DNA of 14,540 nucleotides from an uncultured Chloroflexota bacterium (GTDB taxonomy: Bacteria; Chloroflexota; Dehalococcoidia; UBA2979), in NCBI GenBank assembly GCA_902827055.1, contig CADEHD010000011.1, forward strand, positions 3,923 through 18,462, written 5' to 3'. Positions within the stretch are counted from its first letter, which is position 1. Each line of letters begins with the position of its first letter. Shown here one piece after another: positions 5,538 through 13,678 of the stretch. Made by a program: the position numbers and the translations under genes. A model generated the notes under the pieces. It saw only the letters and a program-made list of their open reading frames with translations, was not told the origin of the DNA and made no database searches.

Positions 5538-8500
5538 TCACACCTGGACCACCTCCGAGAGCAGCGCGCGCGTCTCGGCGGATGGCCCAGCGTGCGAGTC
5601 ATCCAGTTCCCGTCGGAGCGCCTCAGTCAGCGCCTTGAATACCTTCCTCGAGCCATTCACGTCGCCAGTCGCGGTGAAGCATCGGATAAGACCGCGCGCC
5701 GCATCTTCGTCGGTTGGCTCGCGTCCGAAGATCGCCTGGTAGAACGCAGTCGCGCGCGCCACGTCCCCGCCGTGCAATGCAATCGTGGCTGCTCGGCGGG
5801 CCGCCTCGATCAGGCGCTGCCGGTAGTCGAGGCGGTACGAGTCGAGCCATGTGAAGAACTCGCCCTCCAAGAAGTCGCCCGAGTACAGGTTGAGCGCCCG
5901 CTCGTACTCGTCGAGCGCCTCGGCATCCGGCAGGCTCGCCGCGCGCCGAAGTGAAGCGTCGACGCTATCCAGGTCCACGTCGAAGAGCGCCGTTGGCAGC
6001 TGGAACCGCTGGCGGACGGCGATCAGCGGCTGCAGGTTGTCGTCGCCCGTCGCCGCTCTGAGCGTGCTCCGCAGCGTGCTCGCTGTGTTCGAGAGCGTGT
6101 GCTTGAGGCTCGCGTCCCACGAGTAACCCGGCCACAGCGCTTCGGCCACGACTTCTCGAGCGACTGACGCGCCACCGTGCGCGACCAGGTATGCCAACAA
6201 CTCGCGGGACTTCTCCAGCGGCCAGCGGTCAATCGGCGTTCCCCGCGCCCTGATCTCGAAATGGCCGAGGCAGCGCACGCTGAAGAGAGGTGCCGTCACC
6301 GACGCCTCGGCGTCCGGACGGGGCAGCGTAAACAATGCGGCCTGCCGGGTCGCAACGGGTGGGCCGGCTGGGATCGCCGGCGTCCGCTCCCGGACCGGAG
6401 CCATAACCGAGGAGGAAGTCGGCGCGGCTGCGACGTTATTCGCAGCGTCGAACGACGGGGGCTCGCTCACCCCCAGGTCCTGATGATCGGCGCCAGGTTC
6501 TTGTCCCCACCCTTGGGTTTCAGCTTCCGTTCGGAGCACACCGCGAGGGGCCTGCTCGTCAGCGTCGTTGCCTATCTGCGACTGCAGTTCCGAATCATCG
6601 AACAGATCCGTCGCCTCCGCGAGAACGGCGTTGGGCGGCGAGCTGGATGCATCGGGGCGGTCAGGCGACCACGCGAAAGGGTCGGGCCGTCCTTCCTCGG
6701 CGCTCACGCCCCAGCGTGTGGAGGTGTCCCGTCGCACGATCACGGGGTCCAGGAAGATGGGCTGCTCGCGGCCCACGGTAAGCGCGATCGCACCAGACGC
6801 GACCCCATTCCCACCATCCATGTTGCTGCTCGCGTAGGGATCGTCGAAGACGACCGACGCACCGAACTCGGCACCGCGAGCTGCTACATCCCCGGCGGAG
6901 ATCGCCGCGATCACGAACACACCGGCGCGTGGGCCGTCGCGCAGCACTTCGTCGAGTGAGACGTCGTCCGCGGCCGCCGTGAGCGCGAGCACTGGGCGAT
7001 CTGAAGAGCCCGCCGACCTGCTGCGGATCATCTCCGCGAGCTCGCTTGCGATGTCTGGAGTGTCTGCTGGTGTTGCCCCACCCGTGTGTGGAAGCGACTC
7101 CTGCTCTCCGAGCAGCTGGTCGACTGCCGCGTCGAGCCGGACCGAAAGCTCCTGCGGCGCATGCGTACTCGAGACAGTCGCCAGCCACGATCGCAGCAGT
7201 TGCCGGCGCTCGCCGTCGGAACCCACGACCGCCACGGATCCCGTGGCCGCGAGGTTCAGGTAGACGATGCCACCCTCGTTCGCGCCGACAGGGACCACCA
7301 GCGCAGGCGCGACTCCCTCCGCCTCGTCGCCGAGGAGGCCAGCGAGCCGCTGAAAACCCGACAAGGTGAGCGCGACGCGAGTCGCGCCCACTACGTCCGC
7401 TTCGATGTCGCAGGCGAGGCGCCGCTCCAGATCGTGGCGATGGGCGATCAGCGCTTCTGCGTCTCCCACCGGGCAGCGCACCGTGAACTCGAGGCGGCGA
7501 CGTGACTCTCGCACCTTGAGCGGCGCCGACTCCCCGAAGCCGTAGTCAGCGAGTGCGCGCGCGAGAGCCCGTGTCGCCAGCATCACTCGTCCTGCGTCGC
7601 CCGGCCCCTCACGGGCGTCGCCGCCGCTGGATAGCCGCAGCCGACCATTGCGGCTCAAGCGCTGGACGAAGACCGCGGTCCCCCCGATCACGGCGAACCC
7701 TGCCGCCGTCACCAGCACGCTTCGCGGCACCGACGGCCACTCCCATTGCCATTCCCATCCGGCGCCACGCTTCGACTCATCGCTCGCCACTTGCTGCTCG
7801 GTGCGCGGCGCGTGCGCAGCGGTCGCGCTCGCGAGCGGCGTCGCGGATGCAGTTGCCACTGTCGGCACGGAAGGTGCGCTGGGTTGTGCAGGCTGTGGTG
7901 TGGGGACCGCGCGCGCCGTCTCGGCTCTCGCGATCCGCAGCTCGAGTACCCAGCCCGGCAAGATGAGGTTCGCGTCCGTGAGCCATCGCCCGGCACTCAA
8001 TTCGCGCCCTTGGTTGCGCTCCCAGATCTCGACCCAGCGGAAGCCATCGCCCAGCAAGCGCTCGGCGATGCCCCAGAGGTGATCGCCCTCGCGCACCCGG
8101 TACGTGATGGCATCACCCTCGACGGCGAGATGCGGCGCAGGCAGTGGGATCCGCAGCACCCAGCCGGGCCGGATCACTCGCGGGTCGGAGAACCGCTCCC
8201 CTTCGGTCATCGGGCGATCGCGGTTCGCCTCGAAGATCTCGACGAAGCGACTGCCGTCCGTATAGAAGCGGCGCGCGATGTCCCACAGGTAGTCGCCGGG
8301 GGCGACCGTGTACTCCACGAACGCTGGGGTCTGCTGCTCGACTGCCTTTGGGTACTCCGGTGCCGGGCTGCCTGTCGCAGGTGCCGTTGCGGGCGGCGGC
8401 GCGACGGCGACAACAGCGGCCGGCTCTGCGGCGATCGCGAGCCGCGACGAAGTCGGCAGCCAGCTCGCCAGCATGAGCGTGCCCGCGACGCCGCCGTCCA

Positions 8501-8888
8501 CGGCCCGCCGCACGGCTGGGATCGTGACCAGGTCGCTCAGGCGCAACGCCGTTCGTGTCCAGCTCGCCCCGCCGGTCGAGCGGTCCGCGAGCACGACGAG
8601 GAAGCGCAGGCCGGTGGCGAGCGCCAGGTAGCCGAGGGCAAGCCATGCGACCGTCGCGGCCGCGGCGATCACGTCCCCGTCGGCGAGCCGCGAGCCGGAG
8701 AGGGCCTCACGGACGCGAGCCCAATCAGCGGCTCGTGCGGGCAGGCGCGGCGGTCCGTCGATCCGCCAGAGCGTCGCCCCGAGCGCGACCCCGCCAACGA
8801 CGGTCGTGAGCAAGGGAAGGCTGCGGCCTCTCCTCGAGTCCGTCCGCCGGTCACTGATTGATTGAGGTCGCCTTGTTGCGCCTGCCAT
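5538..8888 (-). CDS. Membrane-bound LysM/BTAD regulator with a degenerate FtsK-like NTPase domain
   Basis: 1116 residues from an ATG at 8888 with GGAG 8 bases upstream. Three hydrophobic helices (about 24-42, 72-102, 130-155) precede a Pro/Ala linker and two LysM domains (about 191-248 and 261-318, each Y-x-V-x-x-G-D-x-L-W-x-I-A ... PGWVL). After a Ser/Ala/Pro linker and an unusual WEWQWEW stretch comes another helix (389-409). The topology puts LysM outside and everything after 409 in the cytoplasm. Residues about 430-740 resemble FtsK/TcpA-type NTPases (VVPVGANEGGIVYLNLAATG) but the P-loop position reads GSDGERRQ (556-563), without the GKS/T. After a variable linker, 868-965 is an OmpR-like winged helix and about 970-1110 a BTAD (SARP-type) helical domain. 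It probably binds peptidoglycan and controls transcription of pilus or secretion genes. It is the last gene of the tad operon. Confidence 0.85.
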   Translation of the reverse strand: MAGATRRPQSISDRRTDSRRGRSLPLLTTVVGGVALGATLWRIDGPPRLPARAADWARVREALSGSRLADGDVIAAAATVAWLALGYLALATGLRFLVVLADRSTGGASWTRTALRLSDLVTIPAVRRAVDGGVAGTLMLASWLPTSSRLAIAAEPAAVVAVAPPPATAPATGSPAPEYPKAVEQQTPAFVEYTVAPGDYLWDIARRFYTDGSRFVEIFEANRDRPMTEGERFSDPRVIRPGWVLRIPLPAPHLAVEGDAITYRVREGDHLWGIAERLLGDGFRWVEIWERNQGRELSAGRWLTDANLILPGWVLELRIARAETARAVPTPQPAQPSAPSVPTVATASATPLASATAAHAPRTEQQVASDESKRGAGWEWQWEWPSVPRSVLVTAAGFAVIGGTAVFVQRLSRNGRLRLSSGGDAREGPGDAGRVMLATRALARALADYGFGESAPLKVRESRRRLEFTVRCPVGDAEALIAHRHDLERRLACDIEADVVGATRVALTLSGFQRLAGLLGDEAEGVAPALVVPVGANEGGIVYLNLAATGSVAVVGSDGERRQLLRSWLATVSSTHAPQELSVRLDAAVDQLLGEQESLPHTGGATPADTPDIASELAEMIRSRSAGSSDRPVLALTAAADDVSLDEVLRDGPRAGVFVIAAISAGDVAARGAEFGASVVFDDPYASSNMDGGNGVASGAIALTVGREQPIFLDPVIVRRDTSTRWGVSAEEGRPDPFAWSPDRPDASSSPPNAVLAEATDLFDDSELQSQIGNDADEQAPRGVLRTEAETQGWGQEPGADHQDLGVSEPPSFDAANNVAAAPTSSSVMAPVRERTPAIPAGPPVATRQAALFTLPRPDAEASVTAPLFSVRCLGHFEIRARGTPIDRWPLEKSRELLAYLVAHGGASVAREVVAEALWPGYSWDASLKHTLSNTASTLRSTLRAATGDDNLQPLIAVRQRFQLPTALFDVDLDSVDASLRRAASLPDAEALDEYERALNLYSGDFLEGEFFTWLDSYRLDYRQRLIEAARRAATIALHGGDVARATAFYQAIFGREPTDEDAARGLIRCFTATGDVNGSRKVFKALTEALRRELDDSHAGPSAETRALLSEVVQV

Positions 8889-8903
8889 AGCCCGCTCCGA
8901 TGG

Positions 8904-9797
8904 CTACCTGCTCGCTGTGAGGACCGACTGCAGCTGCTGCACGGGGTACGCACGGGAGTACGTCTGCACGACCGGGGCGAGCGGTTGCCATGCGCCGCCG
9001 TTCACGCGGAATTGCGCGGCGAAGCTGATATCGAGTTGCGTGGTGAAGCTCCCGCCCGCGCGCAACGACGACTGCTCATACGTGTGTCGGATGTCGCTCT
9101 CCACCGGGTACGCACGACCAACCGAGAGCGTGTCGAGCACCGCCCCGTCCCCGAAGCTCCAGTGGTAGTTCGCCGGCCAGATCTCGACCTCGACCACCAC
9201 AAGCCCGACCGCGCGTGAGCCGCTGAGGCGCCGGCCGTCGTAGCCATCGATCCAGAACCACGACGGCATCGCCACAAGACCGACGCTGGGATTGGCACCG
9301 ACACGGATCGGTGGCAGCGGCACGATGCCGAGGATTTCTGCGGCGATCGCGACAGGGTCGACGGCGGCGAGGGGCGGCCCAACGACCACCGCGGGCGTGC
9401 CGGGAGCGGTAGTGGGAACCCAGGCGATCCCGAAGTAGCCGTTGTCACAGCTCACGGACCACGGTGTCGTATCCGGGTGGGCAGCGAGCCCTTCGCGCAG
9501 CCAGGCGACGCTCGCGTTCCCGATGTTCATCGGGCTCGACGTGCACTTCGGTCCGGTCGTCGTGCTGATCGTCCCAATGGTCCCTGGTGTTCCGTCGCGG
9601 CCCGGAGTTTGCGCGACGAACGAGATGTAAATTGTGACCCCGCCGGGGCCGGATACGACCGAGATGTCCGCGACCGGCTTGTTGTCTCGAGGAGACACGG
9701 GCACACCCGGTGTTAACGGACCATCTGCATGCGCCACATCTCCGACAGCAAGGCACAACACGGCGCCTGCGAAGCCTGCCAACAGTCGCTTCAACAT
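8904..9797 (-). CDS. Secreted PKD-like domain protein of the tad locus
   Basis: 297 residues from an ATG at 9797. The signal peptide is clear (KRLL, hydrophobic core, VAHA before DG at about 24/25), so the mature protein is exported. The middle contains an Ala/Pro-rich part and the motif NPSVGLVAMPSWFWIDGYDG (169-188). Near 211 comes YHWSFGDG and then IRHTYEQSS, the W-x-F-G-D-G...H-x-Y core of PKD-type beta-sandwich domains. Cysteines at 85, 117 and nearby could form a disulfide. Proteins with this WFW and PKD pattern occur in Tad/secretion loci of Chloroflexota and actinomycetes; their role is unproven, perhaps as a pilus-associated or cell-surface component. The gene starts 9 bases after the preceding one and is followed 15 bases later by the LysM/BTAD gene, so it is within the operon. 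Confidence 0.7.
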   Translation of the reverse strand: MLKRLLAGFAGAVLCLAVGDVAHADGPLTPGVPVSPRDNKPVADISVVSGPGGVTIYISFVAQTPGRDGTPGTIGTISTTTGPKCTSSPMNIGNASVAWLREGLAAHPDTTPWSVSCDNGYFGIAWVPTTAPGTPAVVVGPPLAAVDPVAIAAEILGIVPLPPIRVGANPSVGLVAMPSWFWIDGYDGRRLSGSRAVGLVVVEVEIWPANYHWSFGDGAVLDTLSVGRAYPVESDIRHTYEQSSLRAGGSFTTQLDISFAAQFRVNGGAWQPLAPVVQTYSRAYPVQQLQSVLTASR

Positions 9798-9806
9798 TGC
9801 CCGCCC

Positions 9807-10346
9807 CTATCGCTGGCGAACGCTTCTCGTGACGACCCACCGGCCGTCGGATTTCTCAAGAAAGAACGCGTCTTGGATGACTTCGCCGCTGCCAGGTGCT
9901 GAGGGAGGGTCCTTCGTCCGAGCGTCAACGGCGAAGCTGTTGTTGACGTACCGGTCCAACACCGTGGCCGATCGGTCAGTGATGTTGCTGACGGCGATTG
10001 AATGTTGAACGACTACCCGGAGCGCGACCCCCTGCTGGCGGAACGATGCAATCTCCTGCTCGATCCCCGTGAGCTCTTCACCGACGGCGAAGGGAGCCAC
10101 CAAGGAGGGATCGAGATTGAGGACGGCGCTGGCGTACGCATCCCAGTACGCTAAGTACGCGATTCGCACGTCTTCCTCTGCTGACCGCGCGGGACTTGCC
10201 GATGCGATCGGCGACCGCGACGGGCTTGCGCTGGCGATCGCCGTCGGAGTTGCGTCCCTTACCGCGCTAGTTCCGCACGCGGCTGCCGTCCACGCGATGG
10301 AGAATGCGACCGCGATGCTGAAAAGGGTGGCGGCTGTGACACGCAT
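9807..10346 (-). CDS. Exported protein with Ser/Ala/Pro linker, possible lipoprotein
   Basis: 179 residues from an ATG at 10346, with GGGGAG 9 bases upstream. The N-terminus is a signal peptide (MRVTAATLFSIAVAFSIAWT) ending AAAC-G, a weak lipobox, so lipidation at Cys24 is possible. A Ser/Pro/Ala-rich linker (about 34-55) follows, then a globular domain with YLAYWDAYASAVLNLDPSLV, a pattern seen in small secreted NTF2-like (SnoaL-type) or DUF4440-like folds, ending in DGRWVVTRSVRQR. That closing strand pattern (F-x-x-x-D-G-x-W-x-V) also fits NTF2-like folds. I do not recognise a specific family. It lies 2 bases after the TadG-like gene and 9 bases before the PKD-like gene, so it is co-transcribed and probably acts outside the membrane with the pilus. 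Confidence 0.65.
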   Translation of the reverse strand: MRVTAATLFSIAVAFSIAWTAAACGTSAVRDATPTAIASASPSRSPIASASPARSAEEDVRIAYLAYWDAYASAVLNLDPSLVAPFAVGEELTGIEQEIASFRQQGVALRVVVQHSIAVSNITDRSATVLDRYVNNSFAVDARTKDPPSAPGSGEVIQDAFFLEKSDGRWVVTRSVRQR

Positions 10347-10348
10347 GG

Positions 10349-10792
10349 CTAAGGACTCCCCGCGAACACGCCGTGGCGCGGCTCCGATGCCGAATGGGCG
10401 CTGATCTCGACGCTGCGGACGCCGAAGGCGCCGAGGAAGCCCGTGCGCGCGGAGCGCGAGACGTCCACCTCGATACGCGAAGGGGCGACCGTGACCGCGT
10501 ACACGAGGCCGCCCTCGCGCGCGAGGTACGCCGTCGCCACCGAGCGTGCAGCCGTGATGTCGAGGGCGACGATCCCGCCGCTCGAAGCCCGATAGGTGTT
10601 CTCATCGAGCTGCATCGCCGCGGCGGCGGCAGCGGCATCCGCCACGTTCTGCAGGTCGCGCCGCTGCGCGAACAACATTCCTCCCTCGGCGACGAGGCCG
10701 GCCACAGCCACGAGGGCGGTCAGGAAGATCGCCACCAGCACCATCGCCTGCCCACTCTCGTCGCGCGCCAGCTCGCGGATCGTCCTTCTCAT
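10349..10792 (-). CDS. TadG-like pilus assembly protein (Tad N-terminal domain)
   Basis: 147 residues from an ATG at 10792 that overlaps the preceding TGA (ATGA). The N-terminus RDESGQAMVLVAIFLTALVA (residues 10-29) is a prepilin-like segment: Gly before the cleavage point, then a hydrophobic helix to about residue 40. GGMLFAQRRDLQNVADAAAA (37-56) is the hallmark of the TadG-type (putative Flp pilus-assembly) N-terminal domain. The remainder is a small beta-rich domain. TadG proteins of Proteobacteria are much longer and carry a von Willebrand A domain; this one has only the N-terminal part, as is usual in Gram-positive-type tad loci. It is expected to be a membrane-anchored minor component of the Flp pilus. 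Confidence 0.82.
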   Translation of the reverse strand: MRRTIRELARDESGQAMVLVAIFLTALVAVAGLVAEGGMLFAQRRDLQNVADAAAAAAAMQLDENTYRASSGGIVALDITAARSVATAYLAREGGLVYAVTVAPSRIEVDVSRSARTGFLGAFGVRSVEISAHSASEPRHGVFAGSP

Positions 10793-11241
10793 GGTGCGGC
10801 CACCGTCCGACCGCGGTACAGCTCGATACGGTCGTCGTGGCTGCTCGACACCGTGACTTCGATCCGCCCGAGTAGCGGGAGGTCGCCTAGTCCCACCTCG
10901 TACCAGGTCTGTGCGCGCACCATCCCGCCCCGCGCGAACGCCCCGGCGTCGAGTGACACGCCAAGACGCTCAGGCGCCAGGCCGTGGCCATCAGCGATCG
11001 CCAATGCGCGCTCCCGCGCAGACGCCAGTCCCGCGGACGCGGAGGGCGCCACGGCGAGGGCCCGCCCTGCCTCACGCGCGGCCGCCTGCACCGCGACCTG
11101 TGCCTGCACGATCCGCCCGGCCGTCACGACTCCGAACGCGATCACGAGCACGGCCGGCAGCACCAGCGCTGCCTCGATCAGCGCGCTGCCCGACTCATCG
11201 CCGAGCATCCTGCCTACAACAGCCACCACCCTATGGACCAC
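10789..11241 (-). CDS. TadE-like minor pseudopilin (second copy)
   Basis: 150 residues from a GTG at 11241, preceded by GGAAGG about 8 bases upstream and overlapping the previous gene by 11 bases. An internal ATG at 11208 is a possible alternative. The motif GDESGSALIEAALVLPAVLV (14-33) is the TadE pseudopilin signature: Gly, five residues to a conserved Glu, then the hydrophobic helix (about 22-42). The rest (VQAQVAVQAAAREAGRALAV and onward) is the amphipathic helix continuation and a small C-terminal domain. TadE-type proteins are processed by the prepilin peptidase (TadV), which is not in the window, and are needed for Flp pilus formation. The gene ends in a 4-base overlap with the TadG-like gene. 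Confidence 0.82.
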   Translation of the reverse strand: MVHRVVAVVGRMLGDESGSALIEAALVLPAVLVIAFGVVTAGRIVQAQVAVQAAAREAGRALAVAPSASAGLASARERALAIADGHGLAPERLGVSLDAGAFARGGMVRAQTWYEVGLGDLPLLGRIEVTVSSSHDDRIELYRGRTVAAP

Positions 11242-11653
11242 TGCGGAACCCTTCCTTGCGGACCTCCGAGCTCGACTGGATCGGGAGCGTGAGGTTGCTC
11301 ACCCACGGGATGAACAGCCGGTACTCCCCGCTGGCCCGCGTCGCCACGGTCTCGCCGTGGTCCTCCGCCGTCACCGCGAACGCCGCCCCAGTCCGCCCAA
11401 GGCCAGCCTCCAGCACGGAACGCGTGCGCACCGCGCCATCGAGCAGCGAGTTGCCCTCGCCGGCCGCGAGTCGCGCCCCCTCCGCCGTGGCGGTGTTCGC
11501 CACGTTGCGGGCGTGATGGACCAGCGCAAACTGCACCGCGCCGATGAGCACGATCAGCAGCATCGGCAGTGCCAGCGCGAGCTCGACGCTGCTCTGCCCC
11601 GACTCGTCGCGGAGCAGCGCGTCGCGCCTAGATACCGGTGAGCGCCGTGACAA
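11231..11653 (-). CDS. TadE-like minor pseudopilin (first copy)
   Basis: 140 residues. The only workable start is a TTG at 11653, because the frame is closed by a stop about 20 bases upstream. This start lies 26 bases inside the end of the flp gene and has no ribosome site, so translation is probably coupled to flp. The signature RDESGQSSVELALALPMLLI (15-34) is typical of TadE: cleavage after Gly19, Glu at position +5 and a hydrophobic helix to about 44. HHARNVANTATAEGARLAAG continues the long N-terminal helix. The C-terminal half is a small domain without recognisable motifs. The two adjacent TadE-like genes are diverged paralogues, likely forming a heteromeric pseudopilin complex as proposed for TadE/TadF. 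Confidence 0.8.
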   Translation of the reverse strand: MSRRSPVSRRDALLRDESGQSSVELALALPMLLIVLIGAVQFALVHHARNVANTATAEGARLAAGEGNSLLDGAVRTRSVLEAGLGRTGAAFAVTAEDHGETVATRASGEYRLFIPWVSNLTLPIQSSSEVRKEGFRSGP

Positions 11654-11810
11654 TGCCGTTGAAGACCCCGATTAGGCTCGTGCCCACCGACTGCGCTGCG
11701 GAGAGCGCGACGATCGCGATCACGGCGGTGATGATCGCGTACTCCACCATCGCCGCTCCGCTCTCGTTCGCATGCAGCGTCTGCGCCGCCCCGATGATCC
11801 TTCTCAGCAT
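11628..11810 (-). CDS. flp: Flp-family type IVb major pilin
   Basis: 60 residues from an ATG at 11810 with AAAGGGG about 7 bases upstream; the open frame continues further up but has no pilin character. MLRRIIGAAQTLHANESG is the leader, cleaved after Gly18, followed by AAMVEYAIITAVIAIVALSA. This is the Flp signature, with Glu-Tyr at mature positions 5 and 6 and a single hydrophobic helix. The length (about 42 residues mature) is normal for Flp pilins, which polymerise into thin adhesive pili driven by TadA/B/C. It lies 34 bases after tadC and overlaps the first TadE-like gene. Confidence 0.92.
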   Translation of the reverse strand: MLRRIIGAAQTLHANESGAAMVEYAIITAVIAIVALSAAQSVGTSLIGVFNGIVTALTGI

Positions 11811-11844
11811 CACGACACCCCTTTCCGGTCCATGACCGTCCGTC

Positions 11845-12789
11845 TCATTTGCCCAGGCCGAGCAGCGCGACCCCCGCGGGGTAGAGCAGCACGACCAGGA
11901 ACACCGGGAAGATGAAGAGCGCGACCGGGAAGAGCATCCGCACCTCGGCCTTGCCGCCCTCTTCGACGAGCCGCGCCCGCCGCCGGTCGCGCACCGTCTC
12001 CGAGAGCGCGAGCATCGCCGGGGCGAGCGGCAGTCCCTGCGCGTGTGAGAGCCGCCAGGCGTCGGCAAGTGATCGCAGCTCCGCGATGCCCTCGCGCTCT
12101 GCGAGCGCCTGCAGCCCTTCGGCGTAGCCGGCGGTACCCAGTCCGGCCTCGCGCGCCACGTCGCGCAGTTCCGCGCCGAGCACGCCGCCAAGCTGACGCC
12201 CGGCCTCGACCAGCGCCTGCTCGGGCGACAGTCCGGCGCTCGCCGCGATCACGAAGAGGTCGAGCGTCACCGGCAGCTCCGCCAGCACAGCGGCGCGACG
12301 CGCACGGAGGCGGCCGTTCAGCTGCCAGCTCGGCGCCGCGAAGCCGGCGCCAAACGCGCCCAGCCATACCCAGACCGGCCAGACTCCGAGCGGATGGACG
12401 CCGAGCAGGTTCATCGCGGGGAATGCCGCGAACGCAACCGCGCCGGTGGCGAGCTGCTGGCCGCGGAACTGCGGGGCGCTCATGCCCGGCCAGCCCAGCT
12501 CAAGTCGCCGATCGAGGTCCCCGGCCTCGATGCCAGCACGGCGCAGCAGCCGCCCGATCTGCTCGCCGGCGTCATCGAGCAGCGGGCGCAGCACGCGCTC
12601 CAGGAGCACGGAGCTGAACATCGGTGAGCCGACGGCGCTCGCACGTTCATCGGCCTCGATCCGCCCCTGCGCCGACAGCCGTCGCAGCCGGGTGACGAGT
12701 TCTGGCCGCGGCTGTCCGAGCGGCTGCGCCATCACGAGCAGCCAGAGTCCGGCGCCGAGCGCGCTGCTGAGCAGGAGTGCGGCCGTCAC
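11845..12789 (-). CDS. tadC: TadC-like type II/IV pilus platform protein (T2SSF domain)
   Basis: 314 residues from a GTG at 12789 that overlaps the tadB stop by 4 bases (GTGA). There is one N-terminal helix (1-20), a cytoplasmic region with ERVLRPLLDDAGEQIGRLLR, two central helices (about 115-155), a T2SSF domain (about 165-290) with LPVTLDLFVIAASAGLSPEQ and EGLQALAEREGIAELRSLAD, and a final hydrophobic helix (about 287-310). This is the usual TadC layout. It forms the inner-membrane platform with TadB, on which TadA acts to move Flp pilin. The gene has very high GC (about 78% in the 60 bases from 12121). Confidence 0.9.
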   Translation of the reverse strand: MTAALLLSSALGAGLWLLVMAQPLGQPRPELVTRLRRLSAQGRIEADERASAVGSPMFSSVLLERVLRPLLDDAGEQIGRLLRRAGIEAGDLDRRLELGWPGMSAPQFRGQQLATGAVAFAAFPAMNLLGVHPLGVWPVWVWLGAFGAGFAAPSWQLNGRLRARRAAVLAELPVTLDLFVIAASAGLSPEQALVEAGRQLGGVLGAELRDVAREAGLGTAGYAEGLQALAEREGIAELRSLADAWRLSHAQGLPLAPAMLALSETVRDRRRARLVEEGGKAEVRMLFPVALFIFPVFLVVLLYPAGVALLGLGK

Positions 12790-13643
12790 CTCAGCACCCG
12801 CCCCTCGCCAGGCAGCGCCGTCGCACGCAGCATCGCCGCGTAGCCGGCCGTGACGCTGAGCAGGCAGAGCGCGAGCACTGCCTGCCCTCCCGGTGAGGCG
12901 AACACGCCGAGGTAGTCCGGATTGGTGGCGCGGATCACGAGGATCAGGACAAGCGGCAGCGCCGCGATCACGCGCGCCGACATCACGTTCTCGGCCTGAT
13001 GCGCCCGTACCTCGCGCTTCGCCTGCACGCCGCCGCGCACCGAGCGGCTGAGCCCATCGAGCACCGCCGCGAGGTTGCGGCCGCCAATGCGATAGGCAGT
13101 GAGCAGCGCGACTGCGAGCGTGTCGAAGAGCGGTTCGGCCATCCGTTCGCGCGCGCGTCCGAGTGCCTCCTCGAAGCCGGTCAGGCGGATGTCCCGCTCG
13201 ATCTCGCGGAAGACCGGGCGCAGCACCTGCGGGCCGGTGCGACCCAGCGCCCGGATCGCCTCTTCCATGCCGAGCCCGATGCGCACCGCGTCACGCAGCG
13301 CCTCCACGGCCTCTCCGATCGCTTCCTCTACATCGGCTCGCTGGCGTTCGGCGCGCTGCTGGAAGTACCAGGATGGGAGCAGCAGCCCAACTCCGGCCGC
13401 GGCGAGCGTCACCACCGGCCAGCCGAACACCGTGTGTGCGACCAGCCCCGCCGCCCCGCCGGCCGCTCCGGTCGCCAGAGCAATCTCTCGCGTGCCGATG
13501 CCGTCGCCGCCCGAACGCTCGAAGAGCCGCACGAGCCAGCTGCTGTGCGGGGCCGAACGCGGCTCGTCCCGACCGCTCGCGGTGAGCGAGAGGTAGACCA
13601 GCAGCAGGCCCAGACCCAGGGTCAGGCTCAGGAGGACAGGCAC
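12786..13643 (-). CDS. tadB: TadB-like pilus platform protein (T2SSF domain)
   Basis: 285 residues from a GTG at 13643 with GAGGAG 7 bases upstream. It has an N-terminal helix (3-21), two helices around 55-93, then a T2SSF domain (about 105-230) with EEAIGEAVEALRDAVRIGLG, RDIRLTGFEEALGRARERMA and AYRIGGRNLAAVLDGLSRSV, the diagnostic TadB/GspF core. Two further hydrophobic helices (about 228-246 and 255-275) close the protein. It is the first gene of the operon after the hexamer array and is separated from tadA by 136 bases, so it may be transcribed from its own promoter. It is the partner of tadC, which follows with a 4-base overlap. Confidence 0.9.
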   Translation of the reverse strand: MPVLLSLTLGLGLLLVYLSLTASGRDEPRSAPHSSWLVRLFERSGGDGIGTREIALATGAAGGAAGLVAHTVFGWPVVTLAAAGVGLLLPSWYFQQRAERQRADVEEAIGEAVEALRDAVRIGLGMEEAIRALGRTGPQVLRPVFREIERDIRLTGFEEALGRARERMAEPLFDTLAVALLTAYRIGGRNLAAVLDGLSRSVRGGVQAKREVRAHQAENVMSARVIAALPLVLILVIRATNPDYLGVFASPGGQAVLALCLLSVTAGYAAMLRATALPGEGRVLR

Positions 13644-13678
13644 GGGCGGCTCCTCATGCGGGCATCCTCGTGATCAGC

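Noticed and set aside
7746..8861. Long plus-strand open frame opposite the LysM region (371 codons)
   Set aside because: Arg-rich, no recognisable motif, fully antisense to two well-formed LysM domains.
10373..11641. Long plus-strand open frame opposite the tadE/tadG-like genes (422 codons)
   Set aside because: Composition artefact; the minus strand encodes three proteins with clear pseudopilin signatures and overlapping operon spacing.
11827..11842. Two GTCC hexamers upstream of flp (GGTCCA at 11827, CGTCCG at 11837)
   Set aside because: Only two units, about 10 bases apart, one poorly matched and within 30 bases of the flp start where an activator array would overlap the ribosome site. 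Treated as chance.
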